The notes beneath the pieces were generated by a model. That model did not search any database, had not been told where the DNA came from, and was given only the letters and a program-made list of their open reading frames with translations. DNA of 64,000 nt from Medicago truncatula (taxonomy: Eukaryota; Streptophyta; Magnoliopsida; Fabales; Fabaceae): contig NC_053042.1 of NCBI RefSeq assembly GCF_003473485.1, forward strand, positions 20,170,501 to 20,234,500, in the 5' to 3' direction. A program made the position numbers and the translations under genes. This document shows positions 25,801-37,216 of this stretch, piece by piece. Each line of letters starts with the position of its first letter. The stretch's first letter is position 1.

Positions 25801-28800
25801 TGAGCCTAAGTCAACCTTACAAAACCGGCTTATAAGGTGAGGGCTCCCCCAACTTATAAACATATGTTCAGGCATTAACTCATTCAATGTGGGACTCTTA
25901 ACACCCCCACCGCCCAGGAGTGGATATCTAGAGCGTGATCCGAGTGACCCGATAGCGGTAACCTGATAGCACGTGGTACAACGGATCTTAAATAGACTCT
26001 GATACCATCTTAGAATTTCGGGTTGTGCCTAACTCAACCTTTCAAATCGGCTTGTTGGTGAGGACCACTTATAATCATATGTTCGTACCTTATCTCATCA
26101 AATGTGTGACTCTTAACAATTCCTTTTGTTGTGAGTGTTTTGTTGAGGAAATTTCCTAGTAGAGTTTTGTGGCTATTGTGGTGGTTTCGTTGTCTGTAAT
26201 TTTTCTTTGCGTTGTGTCTGTTTTGTGCTTACCTACAGGCATTTTATGGTGTAATCCTTTGATTGCATCTGTGCGTGCACGCTCTTTGGTCATTTTGGTA
26301 TTGCTATTCTGATGCTTGGTATTTTCTGTTATTTTATATTTGTTGCTTCTGCCATATCAGTTTAAAACCTTGCGTGATATTGATATTGTTCATGCAGTGT
26401 GATCCTTTATACAGCATAGGAAGAAAATATAATTTAGAATATATAAAGGTTAATGATAAATATCAAAAGTTTAACATGGTATATCTATCCCCATTTATAT
26501 ACCTCTAAATTTGCTGATTTTCATCACGACAGGAGGTACTGTTGATTGTAGGGACAATGTGGATCTTCAGCAAACTGAAATGTTTGGTGCAAACTATGCT
26601 GGTGGGAACAACCATATAGGTGCTTTCAGTAAGACTGAATTGTCTTTTCTATCAATAAAAGGATTCTCATGAGCAGATTCTACCTTCTGATACTTAATAT
26701 GCCTAATTTGTTTCTTTAATAAATAAGCTCAAATGCTATGCATTCTCTGTTTTCTGTGATAATGGCGCTGGATTCTCCTAATTTGATATGCCATCTTGTT
26801 TAGGTCCTGGTACCGAGGAACATGTGTCTTTCAATGAAGCAAACCAATCAGTAGTGAATTATTCGAGTCATGAAGTTGACCTTGAGGAGGAGGATCTGGA
26901 CATTCCGTGGAGTGAACTTATTTTGAAGGAGAACATTGGGACAGGTACTGTATTTGAAACCTTGTACAAGATGTATAGAGTAAAAAATTTCTGATTCTAC
27001 CCATGCAGTCTTTGTCCTAGAGAAAATCTAATATGAAACAGTAAAATAAGAGCAACAGCAACTGTTTTTCAGGGTCATTTGGAACTGTACTTCGTGCGGA
27101 CTGGCGTGGCTCTGTAAGCATTTATTTCTTCAAGTGTCTACATATTCATCTGTCCTCATTCTAAGGATATCAACATTCATGCTGTTGCTGTCATTCATTA
27201 TTGTTAGAAAAATTGATGAATTAGTATGACTGAGTGCTGTTAGTCTTCTATCTCCATATTTTATATACCGAAAGATAAAACACATCATAGGAGGGATGCG
27301 CCCAGCTCTATAAAATACTCCCTCTTGTCCTTTTTATAAGATACAAATGGGTCAACAAAAATTGATGTATTTAGTTCATAATATGGACTAAATACATCAA
27401 CTTGTTGACCCATTGTCTCTTACAAAAAGGACTATAACAATAGACTAAATTTCACTCTTTCCCATGAGAGAAGTTTGAATTACACTCCCATACCCTCTTA
27501 TGTTAAAATATACACTTTCCTCCCTTGAGAAGTAAATATATAGAGTAAATTATACTATCCTATGCTAAGAGATGCCTGAATTACACTCTGCTCCCTTAAG
27601 AGTTAAATATGTATGACACTTTAATCAATTTTAACATATATGGATATTTTTATAACAGTAATTCATTCTAAACCACAATTTTCTGTCAATGTATTGCTCA
27701 TAAATACATTTTTATATGCACACTTTTCTTGTATTGCTTTATAGTTTCTAATAGGGTTTAAAACTATGTTTAATGATATTTTGAATCAGAAATAGAGAAA
27801 AATGTGCATTTTAGAAGTTTGATAATTATATTAAAATGGACCAAGTGTTTATCAAGGCAGGGGAGTGTAAATTTTAACATAAGAGGGGAAGAGAATGTAA
27901 TTCAATCATCTTTCAGGGGAGGATAGTGTAATTTTCTCTAGTATACTTTGCATAAGAGGGGAGGGGCGTGTATATTTTAACCTATGAGGGGAGGGTAGTG
28001 TAATTTACTCTAGAAAATAGTCAAATTTATCTTGTGGGGGCAGGTTCTCCCATTCATCTCTGAATAGATTTTCCATTGTTCGCACTAATTCTTTCCATTG
28101 TTCGCACCAATTCAAATGTTACCTTTGCCATTGCTTGGTATATTTAGACTAGATCAAGTAACAACACTTCATCTTGGTCTTCTCACTTCTCTGATAAATA
28201 GAGTCGCTTTCAACAAGAACATGCTCGCTATATGTGGATCTCCTAGGAGATCAAAACAGTTAACATCGAGAAGTCCTTAGTAGAAGCATGTCCATGGAAT
28301 GACCTCTATACCAAAGACAACAATGCAAACTAGGTAAATAACATCGTTGGCTCTTTTGATCGTGAGAATACCCTAAGAAAGTTCACTGGAGAGAATGAGT
28401 ATCCAACTAAGAGATTCGAGAACGAACTTTTCAATATAGGGCATGTGCGATAAAAAAAAATCTAGGAGGAAGAGAAAATGAGGATTGCGATGGAAAGAGG
28501 ATAAAGTAAGGGATTTGACCATCGATAGCAAAAGAAGGTAGACTATCAATTTTTTAACACACTGTAGAAGCTGCAACAATTTGAAAAGTTTTGGAGACTC
28601 CCGTTTGAAACAAAAAAACCTGGGCAACTTGAAGCAAGTGTCTGACTTTTCTTTCTGCATCCATATTTTGTTGAGAAGTGATGATACAAGGTGTTTCATG
28701 TATGATGCTGATGCTTTTGCATGGATGTATAATGCAATGTAGCATGAGAGTAATCATCTAGAGTATACTAACATAACAATTAACATACTGACATTTGCCA

Positions 28801-31800
28801 TAAAAAAAAAATATTAAAATAAAAAAATAAAGAAAAAAACCTACAAAGTGTACAAGTGAACAAGTAAAAAAATGAGATGCAATTCCATTTATTAACTCTA
28901 GGTGGATAATTTCGTTGGTGGTGTTTACTGTTTAGAAAACTAACAAGACTCATTATTTTAAACAAAAGAGGTCGCCAAAATAGGATACAACTTCAAGGTA
29001 TTTAGGAGAGGATGTCCAAGATGACAATGTAGATGAAGAAAAAACAAATGCAAAGAAATCAAACGACCATGGCTCTTGAACTGCTGACTCCAAAAGTGAA
29101 GAAAGAATAAATTACCATTGTGACAATTAATATTCCTTTTTAGATGTCTTTATGCTGTCCTTTCTGCGTTGGTTGGGGTTATAGGGTACAATCTGATAAC
29201 CAAATACTAACTGTGTTAACATTCAGGATGTTGCTGTGAAGATACTTAAGGTGCAAGGTTTTGATTCCGAACGATTTGAAGAGTTTCTAAAGGAGGTATA
29301 CGCTATTATTTTTATTCATGTTCTTTCTTAGTTTTTTTTTTCTTTTCAGATTGAGGCCAGGGAATGGCTTTAATATTATATTTTTATATATTCATTTTTT
29401 TTGTCTTCATTGATTTTACTTCAGTATCCCAGTTTATTTCATAGGTCACACTCATGAAGCGCCTACGTCATCCAAACATTGTACTTCTAATGGGCGCTGT
29501 TATCCAGCCACCAAAGTTATCAATAGTAACAGAATATTTATCAAGGTGCAATAATTTCCTGACACAATCATCACTTTTTTTGGTTAGAAATGATTTTAGG
29601 CTGAATGTTTTATTCTTAAGCAAATAGTCTCCTTGAATTGCAGAGGAAGCTTGTATGAATTTCTGCAGATGCCAGGTGTTGGTTCCTCAATCAGCGAGAA
29701 GCGTCGTTTAAGTATGGCTTATGACGTGGTATGTCTTCATTGATCACTACTGCCAGTCTTACGATTTCTATGACTTTTTTGTCATCAGACAGAAAGTACT
29801 ACTTTCACTAAGACTTTGAGATGTGATATGTTTGTCTAGGCAAGTGGAATGAATTATCTTCATCAAATGAAACCTCCCATTGTTCATAGAGATTTGAAGT
29901 CTCCAAATCTTTTGGTGGATGATTCATACACTGTTAAGGTAAAGTAACTGTTAGAAAATCTGTATGTGAGAATGCTATCTTTACGTGAGAATATAAGGAA
30001 TAGTTATTGGCCATTAGATAAAAAATAAATGGTTGAGATTAAAAAATCTCATTTAAGCAACACATGTGTGTCTCCCTATTCTATTATTTCTCTTCAACCC
30101 ATTGATCCATCTTCTTCCCACCTTCATCTCCTTCCTCCCCTTTTGTTTTCGATGAAACAGTTCTAGTTATGACTTTCAATTACGTGAGGCTTCTGCTAAG
30201 CTTTAGATACAATTTGAAATTGAATTGCTGATTGGAGAATCCATAAAAATTATCAATTTTAGTTATTGGTAAATATCATCAATACAAATAAGAAATAACT
30301 TTCAAGTCTGTTATAATGGGAGATTATCGATCAATAATCTTTAATAATTTTAGTTATCATAAAGAGAGGTAAATGGGCGTGGGTGGAAAAAGATCGGTTG
30401 AAGAAGATGAAAAGATCAATAGGTTGAAGAGAAATAATAGAATAGGGATATGTGTGTGTTGCCTAAATGAGCTTTTTTAATTACAACCATCTATTTTTTA
30501 TCTAATGGTCAATAAGTATTCCTTTCAACCTCACATAAAGATATCATTCTCACTACATATATCCTCATAAATATTATAAAATAAAATGTTAAGAGTATCA
30601 AAGGCCTTTATTGGTAAAACCGGTTTTGTAAGGATGAGTTAGACCGTAAATTTTAACATGGTATCAGAGCCTATCCTAGATCTATCGCTGGGCTTCCCAC
30701 ATCGTCCACGCTTCAGGCCCACATTGGGCCAGGCTGAAGCGTGAGGGGGTGTGTTGGAAATTGAACTGTTGAGATTTCAACTATGTATGATTTGGTGAGG
30801 TTGTATGGGATGTCGTGTTTAGGTGTAGAATTAGTGGAATTGAACTGTTGAGATTCCATATTGATTAGAGATATTGCTAAAGTAGTTTTTATAAGACTTG
30901 AACAATCCTCACCTCTAGAGCTAGTTTTTCAGATTGAGTTAGACTTAAATCCCAAATTCCAAGTGAAACAATCCCCCTATGCTACCCAAAACACTTGTTA
31001 TAGGGGACAAACTAAGAACTAACAAATTTGACAACCCCTTGGAGCCCTTTTTTGTCTTCTGCTTCCAAATGCAATGCCCTTCAACATGTTCCCTCTTGTT
31101 CTACCTGTTGGCTTTGGATAGCTGACACAACTACAAAAGGAGTTATGTTTATGTGTCATGATAGCACAGGGCAACGGATTTCTCATTTAATATACATCAC
31201 TGTTTCTAGCCAGGGAAAACTCTACAGTTAAGCTGTTACTTACATGTTTTCAAGGAAGATCAATACCGCGGTGGCTCACCCAAATACTAAACTTGCTAAA
31301 GGCAAGGCAACGCCACTAAAATTATTGTATAAGATAAAACCTGAACTGATACAAAAAAAAAAGGTTTTGCCTAGAATAATTATTCCTTGTACAATCTCTG
31401 TGTATACGTTTATTGATATATGGATCTACAGATTATGGTGTATCGACATTCATTTTGTTTATAATATGTACTAGGTATGTGACTTTGGCCTTTCACGCAC
31501 AAAGGCAAATACATATCTTTCATCTAAAACAGCTGCTGGAACTGTAAGTTCTACTCCTCAACTGAAAAGCGTTTGTTTTTATTTTATTTTTCCAACTTTT
31601 TCTTATGTAAAATAATTCTTTGATGGTTTCAAACTCTAAATCAGCCTGAATGGATGGCACCAGAAGTCATCAAAGGTGAACTATCAAATGAAAAATGTGA
31701 TGTATTCAGCTTTGGTGTAATCTTGTGGGAACTGGTGACCCTTCAACAACCATGGAGGCAGTTAAATCCTTCACAGGTTATTTTCCTTATCATGATGCTT

Positions 31801-31868
31801 TGGATTGTAAGCTAATCTCTAGAATACCATGCAGAAAGATATTGTTCCTCTTTTTGAGCGCTTATTTT

Positions 31869-31904
<36 letters not shown>

Positions 31905-33225
31905 ACAATTGATTTTGGAAATTTGATACTGTTTCTCTTTGTCATTCCGTTTGTTTTTGAACTCACATTTGAAGGAAAATTTTGTTCCTGTTTAACTACT
32001 GTCGTTTTCAAAAGTTTAATGCAAAAAGTATCAAAAGTAATTGTTAAAGAGTCCCACATCGGACAAGAGATGTAACTAATACTATTTGGTATCTCCAATA
32101 TAACCCCCTCCACATGAAGGAGGGTGTGATACTAAGAGGGAATCGAACACTCTGAGATAGTGATATAATACAAGAATTCTAGTAGGAGAGACGTCCCGAG
32201 TCAGACACATTGGCCCTGAGCTGGTACATGTAAAACACAATGTTCTTTACTTAGTATTTTTACCATGAAAAACAAAAAGCTAGTTTCATGTGTTGGGTTG
32301 TGCATGGAGCTGGCACACTCTGTTGACTTAGTAGCTGATCATATATAACCTGCTGTAATGTACCAACAAACAACTCATCTTTCGACATCTGGATCAATTA
32401 TATGATCAGCCCTTCTTTTGATAGTTGGACACATGGAGCCCCTTATATAAGCAGCGTTGTTCCACTGATTTTTCTTTTTGCTTTGTTATATATCATATGT
32501 TTTGTAATTTCTGAAGAGTGATTCCTTCTCCTTTGTTCTGTTCGTAATATTTTTCCTTTCATTTTAATCAATTTTTTCTTTTTATCCGAAAAGGTTAAAT
32601 CTAAACTAATGTTTTCACTGATCCCTATATTGTAATTCACCTAAATTAAAATTCGATGGCCAAGGCTGTATGTTAGTTATCTCCTCTGGTTGAGCTCCTT
32701 CCTCACTAGCCCGTCTGTGCATAGATCATTACTTTTAATGTGCACCAAATGCCTTTTGATTTGACATCCAAATATCATTAGTGTAGGTTGTTGCAGCTGT
32801 TGCTTTTATGGGCAAAAGGCTAGAAATTCCGAGGCATGTGAATCCTCAAGTGGCTGCCTTAATTGAGCTCTGCTGGTCTACGTAAGTAAATTAAATCATT
32901 AATTTAATTCTTTTGTTTTTTAATAGATGAAGTTTTAAGCTTGGCGGTGATTGTCTCATCCTACATTCAGAGACACATACAGATAACTCATCAACAATGG
33001 CCGTGGTGGGATTCAAATCCCACCAATGAGACTCTAACCAGTTATGCCAACCATTGGCCAACTAATTATAATGTGGTTCAATAGGTTCCTGCATTTTTTT
33101 TAATACATTGCCATATGGTTGAATCTGAAACAATAGTTTCTTGCTGTAGGGAACCAAGGAGGCGGCCTTCTTTCTCCTACATTATGAAATGTTTGCAGCA
33201 AATAATTGCCAATGCTAAAGAGTGA
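21076..33225 (+). CDS. Raf-like MAPKKK of the CTR1/EDR1 (B3) group
   Basis: Sixteen exons: 21076-21360, 21875-22176, 22265-22406, 22669-22772, 24531-24736, 26533-26628, 26804-26944, 27073-27113, 29227-29295, 29445-29545, 29644-29728, 29840-29938, 31475-31543, 31645-31776, 32787-32881, 33150-33225. They sum to 2043 nt (680 residues plus TGA). After an acidic/Ser-rich start, residues about 90-330 form the EDR1 (CTR1-type) regulatory domain ([31 protein letters not shown]). The kinase domain follows, with the glycine loop GTGSFG, the ATP-binding K444 in VAVK, catalytic [10 protein letters not shown] (D542), D560FG and the terminal CW...RRRPSF. All catalytic residues are present. Relatives act as ethylene- or stress-signalling kinases. 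It looks closest to the short Arabidopsis RAF6 type, an assignment from memory. Introns 4, 5, 8, 12 and 14 exceed 900 bp and most carry transposon relics. Confidence 0.93.
23225..23515 (+). pseudogene. Non-LTR reverse transcriptase relic (kinase intron 4)
   Basis: The sense strand encodes degraded RT phrases: [12 protein letters not shown], then IVGVHK, then (one frame on) [15 protein letters not shown] and ETLEIW*QGFETCG. They follow the order of plant LINE-like RTs (DMYxxATTSVRT, ITVGVHQGS, LDVLTKHIQELVPRCMLFADD, ETWRQALE). The stretch between GVH and LDVLT and the FADD box is missing, and stops interrupt it. It is a dead fragment with no visible borders. Confidence 0.7.
25401..25832. repeat. 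216-bp tandem duplication (kinase intron 5)
   Basis: Two adjacent copies begin AATCTGTAGATTTCTTG at 25401 and 25617. Each contains GAAGACAGAAGGAGTGTTG and ends in TRIM-LTR-like sequence (TTGGGTTGAGCC). The copies differ only by a few substitutions and small indels, so the duplication is fairly recent. Confidence 0.9.
25785..26118 (-). mobile_element. TRIM retrotransposon (kinase intron 5)
   Basis: Read on the minus strand it has a short LTR (26118-26008, starting TGTTAAGAGTC), a primer site TGGTATCAGAGTC (26007-25995, complementary to initiator tRNA-Met), an internal part of about 90 bp, and a second LTR (25903-25785, starting TGTTAAGAGTCCCACATTG). There is no coding capacity, total 334 bp. 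Flanks ATCCC and ATTCC match at 4 of 5 positions. Extra partial LTR copies lie at about 25488-25556, 25567-25610 and 25705-25775, spread by the local tandem duplication. Confidence 0.8.
27318..27432. mobile_element. Stowaway-like MITE (kinase intron 8)
   Basis: A near-perfect hairpin of about 115 bp starts CTCCCTCTTGTCCTTTTTAT after a TA and ends AAAAAGGAC before a TA. Arms share ATGGGTCAACA.../...TTGTTGACCCAT and TTGATGTATTTAGT/ACTAAATACATCAA. Size, TA flanks and the CTCCCTC start fit Stowaway MITEs. Confidence 0.75.
27437..28013. mobile_element. Imperfect fold-back element with internal subrepeats (kinase intron 8)
   Basis: Left-arm phrases (AATTACACTCCCATACCCTC, TGTTAAAATATACAC) recur as reverse complements on the right (GTGTATATTTTAACCTATGAG, GAGGGTAGTGTAATTTACTC; each shown in part). 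Both arms hold two or three diverged copies of a 'gagggga..gtgtaatt' unit. No coding frame and no clean target duplication. Confidence 0.6.
28380..29060 (-). pseudogene. Ty1/copia integrase relic (kinase intron 8)
   Basis: Minus-strand reading gives CHLGHP (GAG-pre-integrase motif, near 29020) and later [20 protein letters not shown]. The latter aligns by eye with copia integrase 'TPQQNGxxERKxRHILxxAR', followed by [15 protein letters not shown]. Stops and frameshifts are frequent. LTRs are not visible, so this is an old internal fragment. Confidence 0.65.
29966..30553. mobile_element. Fold-back MITE with long terminal inverted repeats (kinase intron 12)
   Basis: Starts GTGAGAATGCTATCTTTACG and ends TAAAGATATCATTCTCAC. 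Inverted similarity extends well over 100 bp on each side (for example GGCCATTAGATAAAAAATA against TATTTTTTATCTAATGG.C, and TATTCTATTATTTCTCTTCAACC against its complement near 30430). It is 588 bp long with a unique centre. Long TIRs suggest a MULE-type or fold-back element, but no target duplication is clear. Confidence 0.7.
30587..30966 (+). mobile_element. TRIM-like retrotransposon (kinase intron 12)
   Basis: A shortened left LTR (30587-30658, starting TGTTAAGAGT, containing AAAACCGGTTTTGTAAGG) is followed directly by the primer site TGGTATCAGAGCC (30659-30671), an internal segment, and a right LTR-like part from 30752 (TGTTGGAAATTGAACTG). The phrase TTGAACTGTTGAGATT occurs twice in the right part. 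No coding capacity. Confidence 0.65.
31871..31902. repeat. (AT)n microsatellite in kinase intron 14
   Basis: An AT dinucleotide run of 16 units. Confidence 0.9.
32042..32215. mobile_element. LTR fragment starting TGTTAAAGAGTCCCACATCGG
   Basis: The opening is typical of TRIM/short LTR retrotransposon LTRs and resembles the TRIM LTR in intron 5 (TGTTAAGAGTCCCACAT). The internal part differs and no partner LTR or primer site follows, so it is a solo or truncated LTR in kinase intron 14. Confidence 0.5.
32940..33070 (-). mobile_element. SINE-like segment in kinase intron 15
   Basis: On the minus strand: A-box-like TGGCATAACTGGTTAGAGTC followed by a B-box-like GGGATTTGAATCCC. There is no cloverleaf, so it is tRNA-derived repeat DNA. 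The similar segment at 13005-13120 has the same box order. Confidence 0.45.
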
Positions 33226-36200
33226 ATAAGTTCATGCAGATGATAAATAGCAATATTGAACAAATATTATACTTGGATTCAGTTTATTCAGGTGCGTCTT
33301 AATTTGAATTTATCTAAGTGCAGCATTATTTTACTTATTTTTGTTTAATGTGGTACACTCATAATTCCAAATTTAGAACCATTTCTGAACATAGCTTGCA
33401 ATAGATGTGCAAATAGATTGAGCTATTCTTGATTTACTTGGCTTAAATCTTCAAATCTAGCCTGAACTTAGCTTATTTATTAATGGGAAAATAGAGTATG
33501 GTTTAAATATTAATTATATAACCTCATTAATTTCCCAGCTCTTGTTCCTTTTGGGTCAAACATATTAGACCAATTAGACATTTAGGAAACTCACCCAACA
33601 GAAATTGACAGCTGGAATAGCTAACCCATCAAGAAATTGGTTAGTAAAATCAATTAAGTGGTTCACCTTCATGGGCCATTGTTGTTAAATGGCAGCCATG
33701 GCAGAATGGAGTGACGGATATTTTGACAACCATCATAGCTATTCGTGAAGGGATGCCCGCAATGCGTGTTTATATGGAAGATTTTTGGTCTTCTGTTATT
33801 CCGCAATCTGCCATCGAAAACATTGTCATTGACTAACCTGCCAATAGTATTTCTTGTTGGGTCTAACATATTGACTAAAATATTCATTGAAAAACACAAG
33901 GGTGGTGAATTGTGTTTCTATCAGAAGATTCTATTTCTAGCAAACACGTTGCAGGCTTCTTCAAGGTAGCAAAGATGACTAAATAGTTTATGTTTTCATG
34001 TATTGTCTAATAGATTACAGACGATGGTACTTACACAGAAGTTTTCAAAATAATTCCATGGTAGGAATTGTTTAATACGTATTGCATGTTGAAATCAATA
34101 ATTTCCAATTTAGGTTTTCATAACTATTTATCAAACCTTTCCAAAAAAAAAAAAAAAAATTATCAAAACATCTTTGCAAATAACTACTTAACAAAACATG
34201 ATTTCAAATTCTTTGGGAATTTGTAGGGAAAGGGAGGGGATAATTTATAGGATAAAAGAAAAGAAACAGAATGAGAAGGGTAAACAGTCCCCACCTTGCA
34301 TGAGATAATTTTTTTCTTTCATTGAATTAAAACCCTCCAATATGGGAGAATTAAAAAAAAAATGCATTGGTGGGGGGCTTTGGAGAGTTTTGAATAAATT
34401 TTCAAATCCATTACTATTTTTAATAATACTCTTCAAACAAATAGAGAGTATCTTCATTCCCCCTTCACAAACACTCCCCAAAAAAAGTGAGAGATTCCTC
34501 TATCTTTCCTTCCTCTCAGATCCTCCAAAAGTTTTCGTTCTCCTTTCCTCTTAATTCCCAACCAAAGCCTAGGGTAGTGATAGTCCTAACTCCTAAGCCA
34601 AGCAATAGATAATTTTTGTAGATGTCAAAATTAAGTACCCCAACTAAATGAAAATCCCTAATTGCTATACTAAAAAACCACCCCCTGTTTTGCATCAATT
34701 TTTTGGTAAAAATGTGCTGGTATACCTTAATTGATGATTAAGATTTGTAGTGTATATTGCTGATTGTTTCTGTTTGGTTGACAGAATCTTGCTGAAGAGC
34801 TGAATTACGCTGCTGGTTGTTGATAGAGCAGCAGCAGCCTACCTTTTAGTGTTACATATGATATACATATTATTCACAATGCCATATTCTATATTATACT
34901 TACTTTGGCTGTATATATAATGATCATATCTTACTTCGGGATTTGTAATTCATTTTACCATTCTTTTTGATAAGCGCTCAGTTATAATAATATTAACCGC
35001 TTATTGTCAATTCTTCCCTCCCAACTTTATGCACCCCCTATCATTTCTTAAGTATACCTTTGCTAGACTAGTAATTGATTTTTATTTATTTTGCATGCAA
35101 TCTTGTTCTTTATGTCTCACTGGGGAGCTATTTGAGAATATTTGATTGGGGAAATGATGAACCAACGTGAGTCAAATAAGTGATAGGCACAAACCGAATA
35201 GGAATTTGTTTTATATAACCTTCAAATGCTGCCAGTTCTTTGAGGGAGTGAGTGAGAGACAATGGCCAACGAAACTATCAATAATCACTCGAAGTCCTTT
35301 AGCTAACGAAACTATCTTTAATTTTGCCCACCCTGAATACAAAATACTTGTATCATTCTAATACTTGAGCAAAACAGTAGTGATGCAAGGAAGTATTTTC
35401 CATGTTTCTTCACACAAAAAAGCTAAAATCGTAAAGGGAGGAGGTGTGAAAGCTAAAATCGTAAAGGGAGCATGCTCAACAATTAAATCCCCCATATTTG
35501 CTTTAAATTCCCTTCACCAAATAGAGCTTCAATCAATTGGAAACATCCTTGTTAGTCGGTCAACCCTTAGGTCACCTTGACCAAATAAAACCCTCTATTA
35601 AACCTGTTACCTCAGGAAACACAACACTGCATATCGACCTTTCATGGCAACACTCCCCATGCCACCTGCCACCTAGTCTGACTAAGGATTTGAAATACAA
35701 ATACAGGGGAAATGAAAAAATTGAACAGTACCGAGTAGCATGAATGATTCCTAGTATTTTAACAAAGAAAAGGAAAATAGAAAAATAGAGAAGTATAGAA
35801 TAATTTAGAAGAACAATTGGGAAGAACCTTCTATACTTCTCTATGGTAAGAGTAGAATGACCTTTTGGGTTCACAACAAGCAGCAATCATTTCTTCTGCC
35901 AGGCAAGTCAACAATGACGTTAATAGCTTAGGGAGGTCAATTTCACCAGAAAAACAAGAGTGTAATATTTAACCAAAATTTGAGGGAGGTTAGTAAAATT
36001 CTGTCATTAATGTTACAATAAACATGTCGAATAACAAATTAACAAACTTAAATCCACTAAATGCCCGTGGAGTACACTTTAGCATTCTCCTAATTTTATA
36101 TATGAACATAATATACAATGCAAGGCGAGTACTCAAGTAACCATGTCCACTCCCATACTCTCAATAGCACAGCCCATACTTCTACATTGTCTCCATCTCA

Positions 36201-37094
36201 CATCTATTTTTTGGTAGTTGCTATATGTGCCCTTTGGATTGCCCAATCCTTGAAATAAGCCGATCGGAAGATAGCTTCCGGTGGCAAAAAAAAATTGGAT
36301 CGTATCTCCAGATAGGTTTTGTGTGACCGGGAGTTATGTTCCGATAAATCAGGGGGCTTTTGAGCAAAACTGAGAGGCCTATAGAGCAATTACCCTAACT
36401 TTTAGGGTGACAATTCCTATCAAAGGCTAAGTCCAAACAAAACTATAAACAGATGTTTAACCTTAGAATTGTCCAGCAGGAACTAGGATACTTTTGAAGA
36501 GGAACAACAATCATCCAGTATTTAATTAAAAGTTTAAAACGTAGGACCTAAAGCTTAGCTTTGTCATTATTTTGAGAAAAGGGGCCGGGGAAGCCTATTC
36601 TCCACTGCATATATACTTACTTCCTTGACCCAAATAACATATTTGGGAAACACAACTAAAATGCAACTACAAAGGAAGTAAGAAAAGAGAAGTTTCAATA
36701 GACAAATCAAAATCAAAATCAGATGAGCAGCAATGAAAGTGTAACCTGTGGGAAACAATAAAAGTTTTTCCGTGGAATTAAATGAAATTTAAATTATTAT
36801 TGTATGATAGGAAGCCAAATTGAAGAGATACAAAAGAAATAATATTATTGATTGAAAAGAAAATATTACAGAAGATTATGCCTCTATAATTCCAGAGCAA
36901 GAGCTCCTCAGAGAAGAGACATTTCTCTCTCTGCCCAAAACCAATATGGTTCCAAACTAAATAAATATGAATCCTTCCCTACAGTTGTGGCCAAATGACG
37001 TTATTTATAATAGCAGGACATAAACTGCCTATAACTGCTCCTAATAAATACAAATACTACATATAATACAAACTGTTAACTACTCCTGAATAAT

Positions 37095-37216
37095 GTCCCC
37101 GTGAGCTTAGCTCAGTTGGTAAGGACAATACATAATATATGCAAGGTCCGGGGTTCAAATCTTGGACACCACCAAAAATAGGTCCGGGGTTCGAACCTTG
37201 GACACCACCAAAAACT
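37095..37216 (+). mobile_element. tRNA-like repeat with duplicated B-box segment
   Basis: GAGCTTAGCTCAGTTGGTAA (A-box-like) is followed by GGTCCGGGGTTCAAATC (B-box-like). The unit beginning GGTCCGGGGTTC and ending GGACACCACCAAAAA is then repeated 36 bp on (37145 and 37181). No acceptor stem closes, so it is not a functional tRNA. It looks like a dispersed tRNA-derived element. Confidence 0.55.

Noticed and set aside
28098..28280. Short plus-strand open frame in kinase intron 8
   Set aside because: No conserved motif and adjacent to copia-derived sequence on the other strand.
33655..33970. Open frames on both strands downstream of the kinase
   Set aside because: No family resemblance; probably repeat-derived or 3' UTR intronic sequence.
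37095..37175. Possible tRNA gene (GAGCTTAGCTCAGTTGG ... GGTTCAAATC)
   Set aside because: Boxes resemble a tRNA, but no acceptor or anticodon stem can be closed and the B-box part is tandemly duplicated; better as tRNA-derived repeat.
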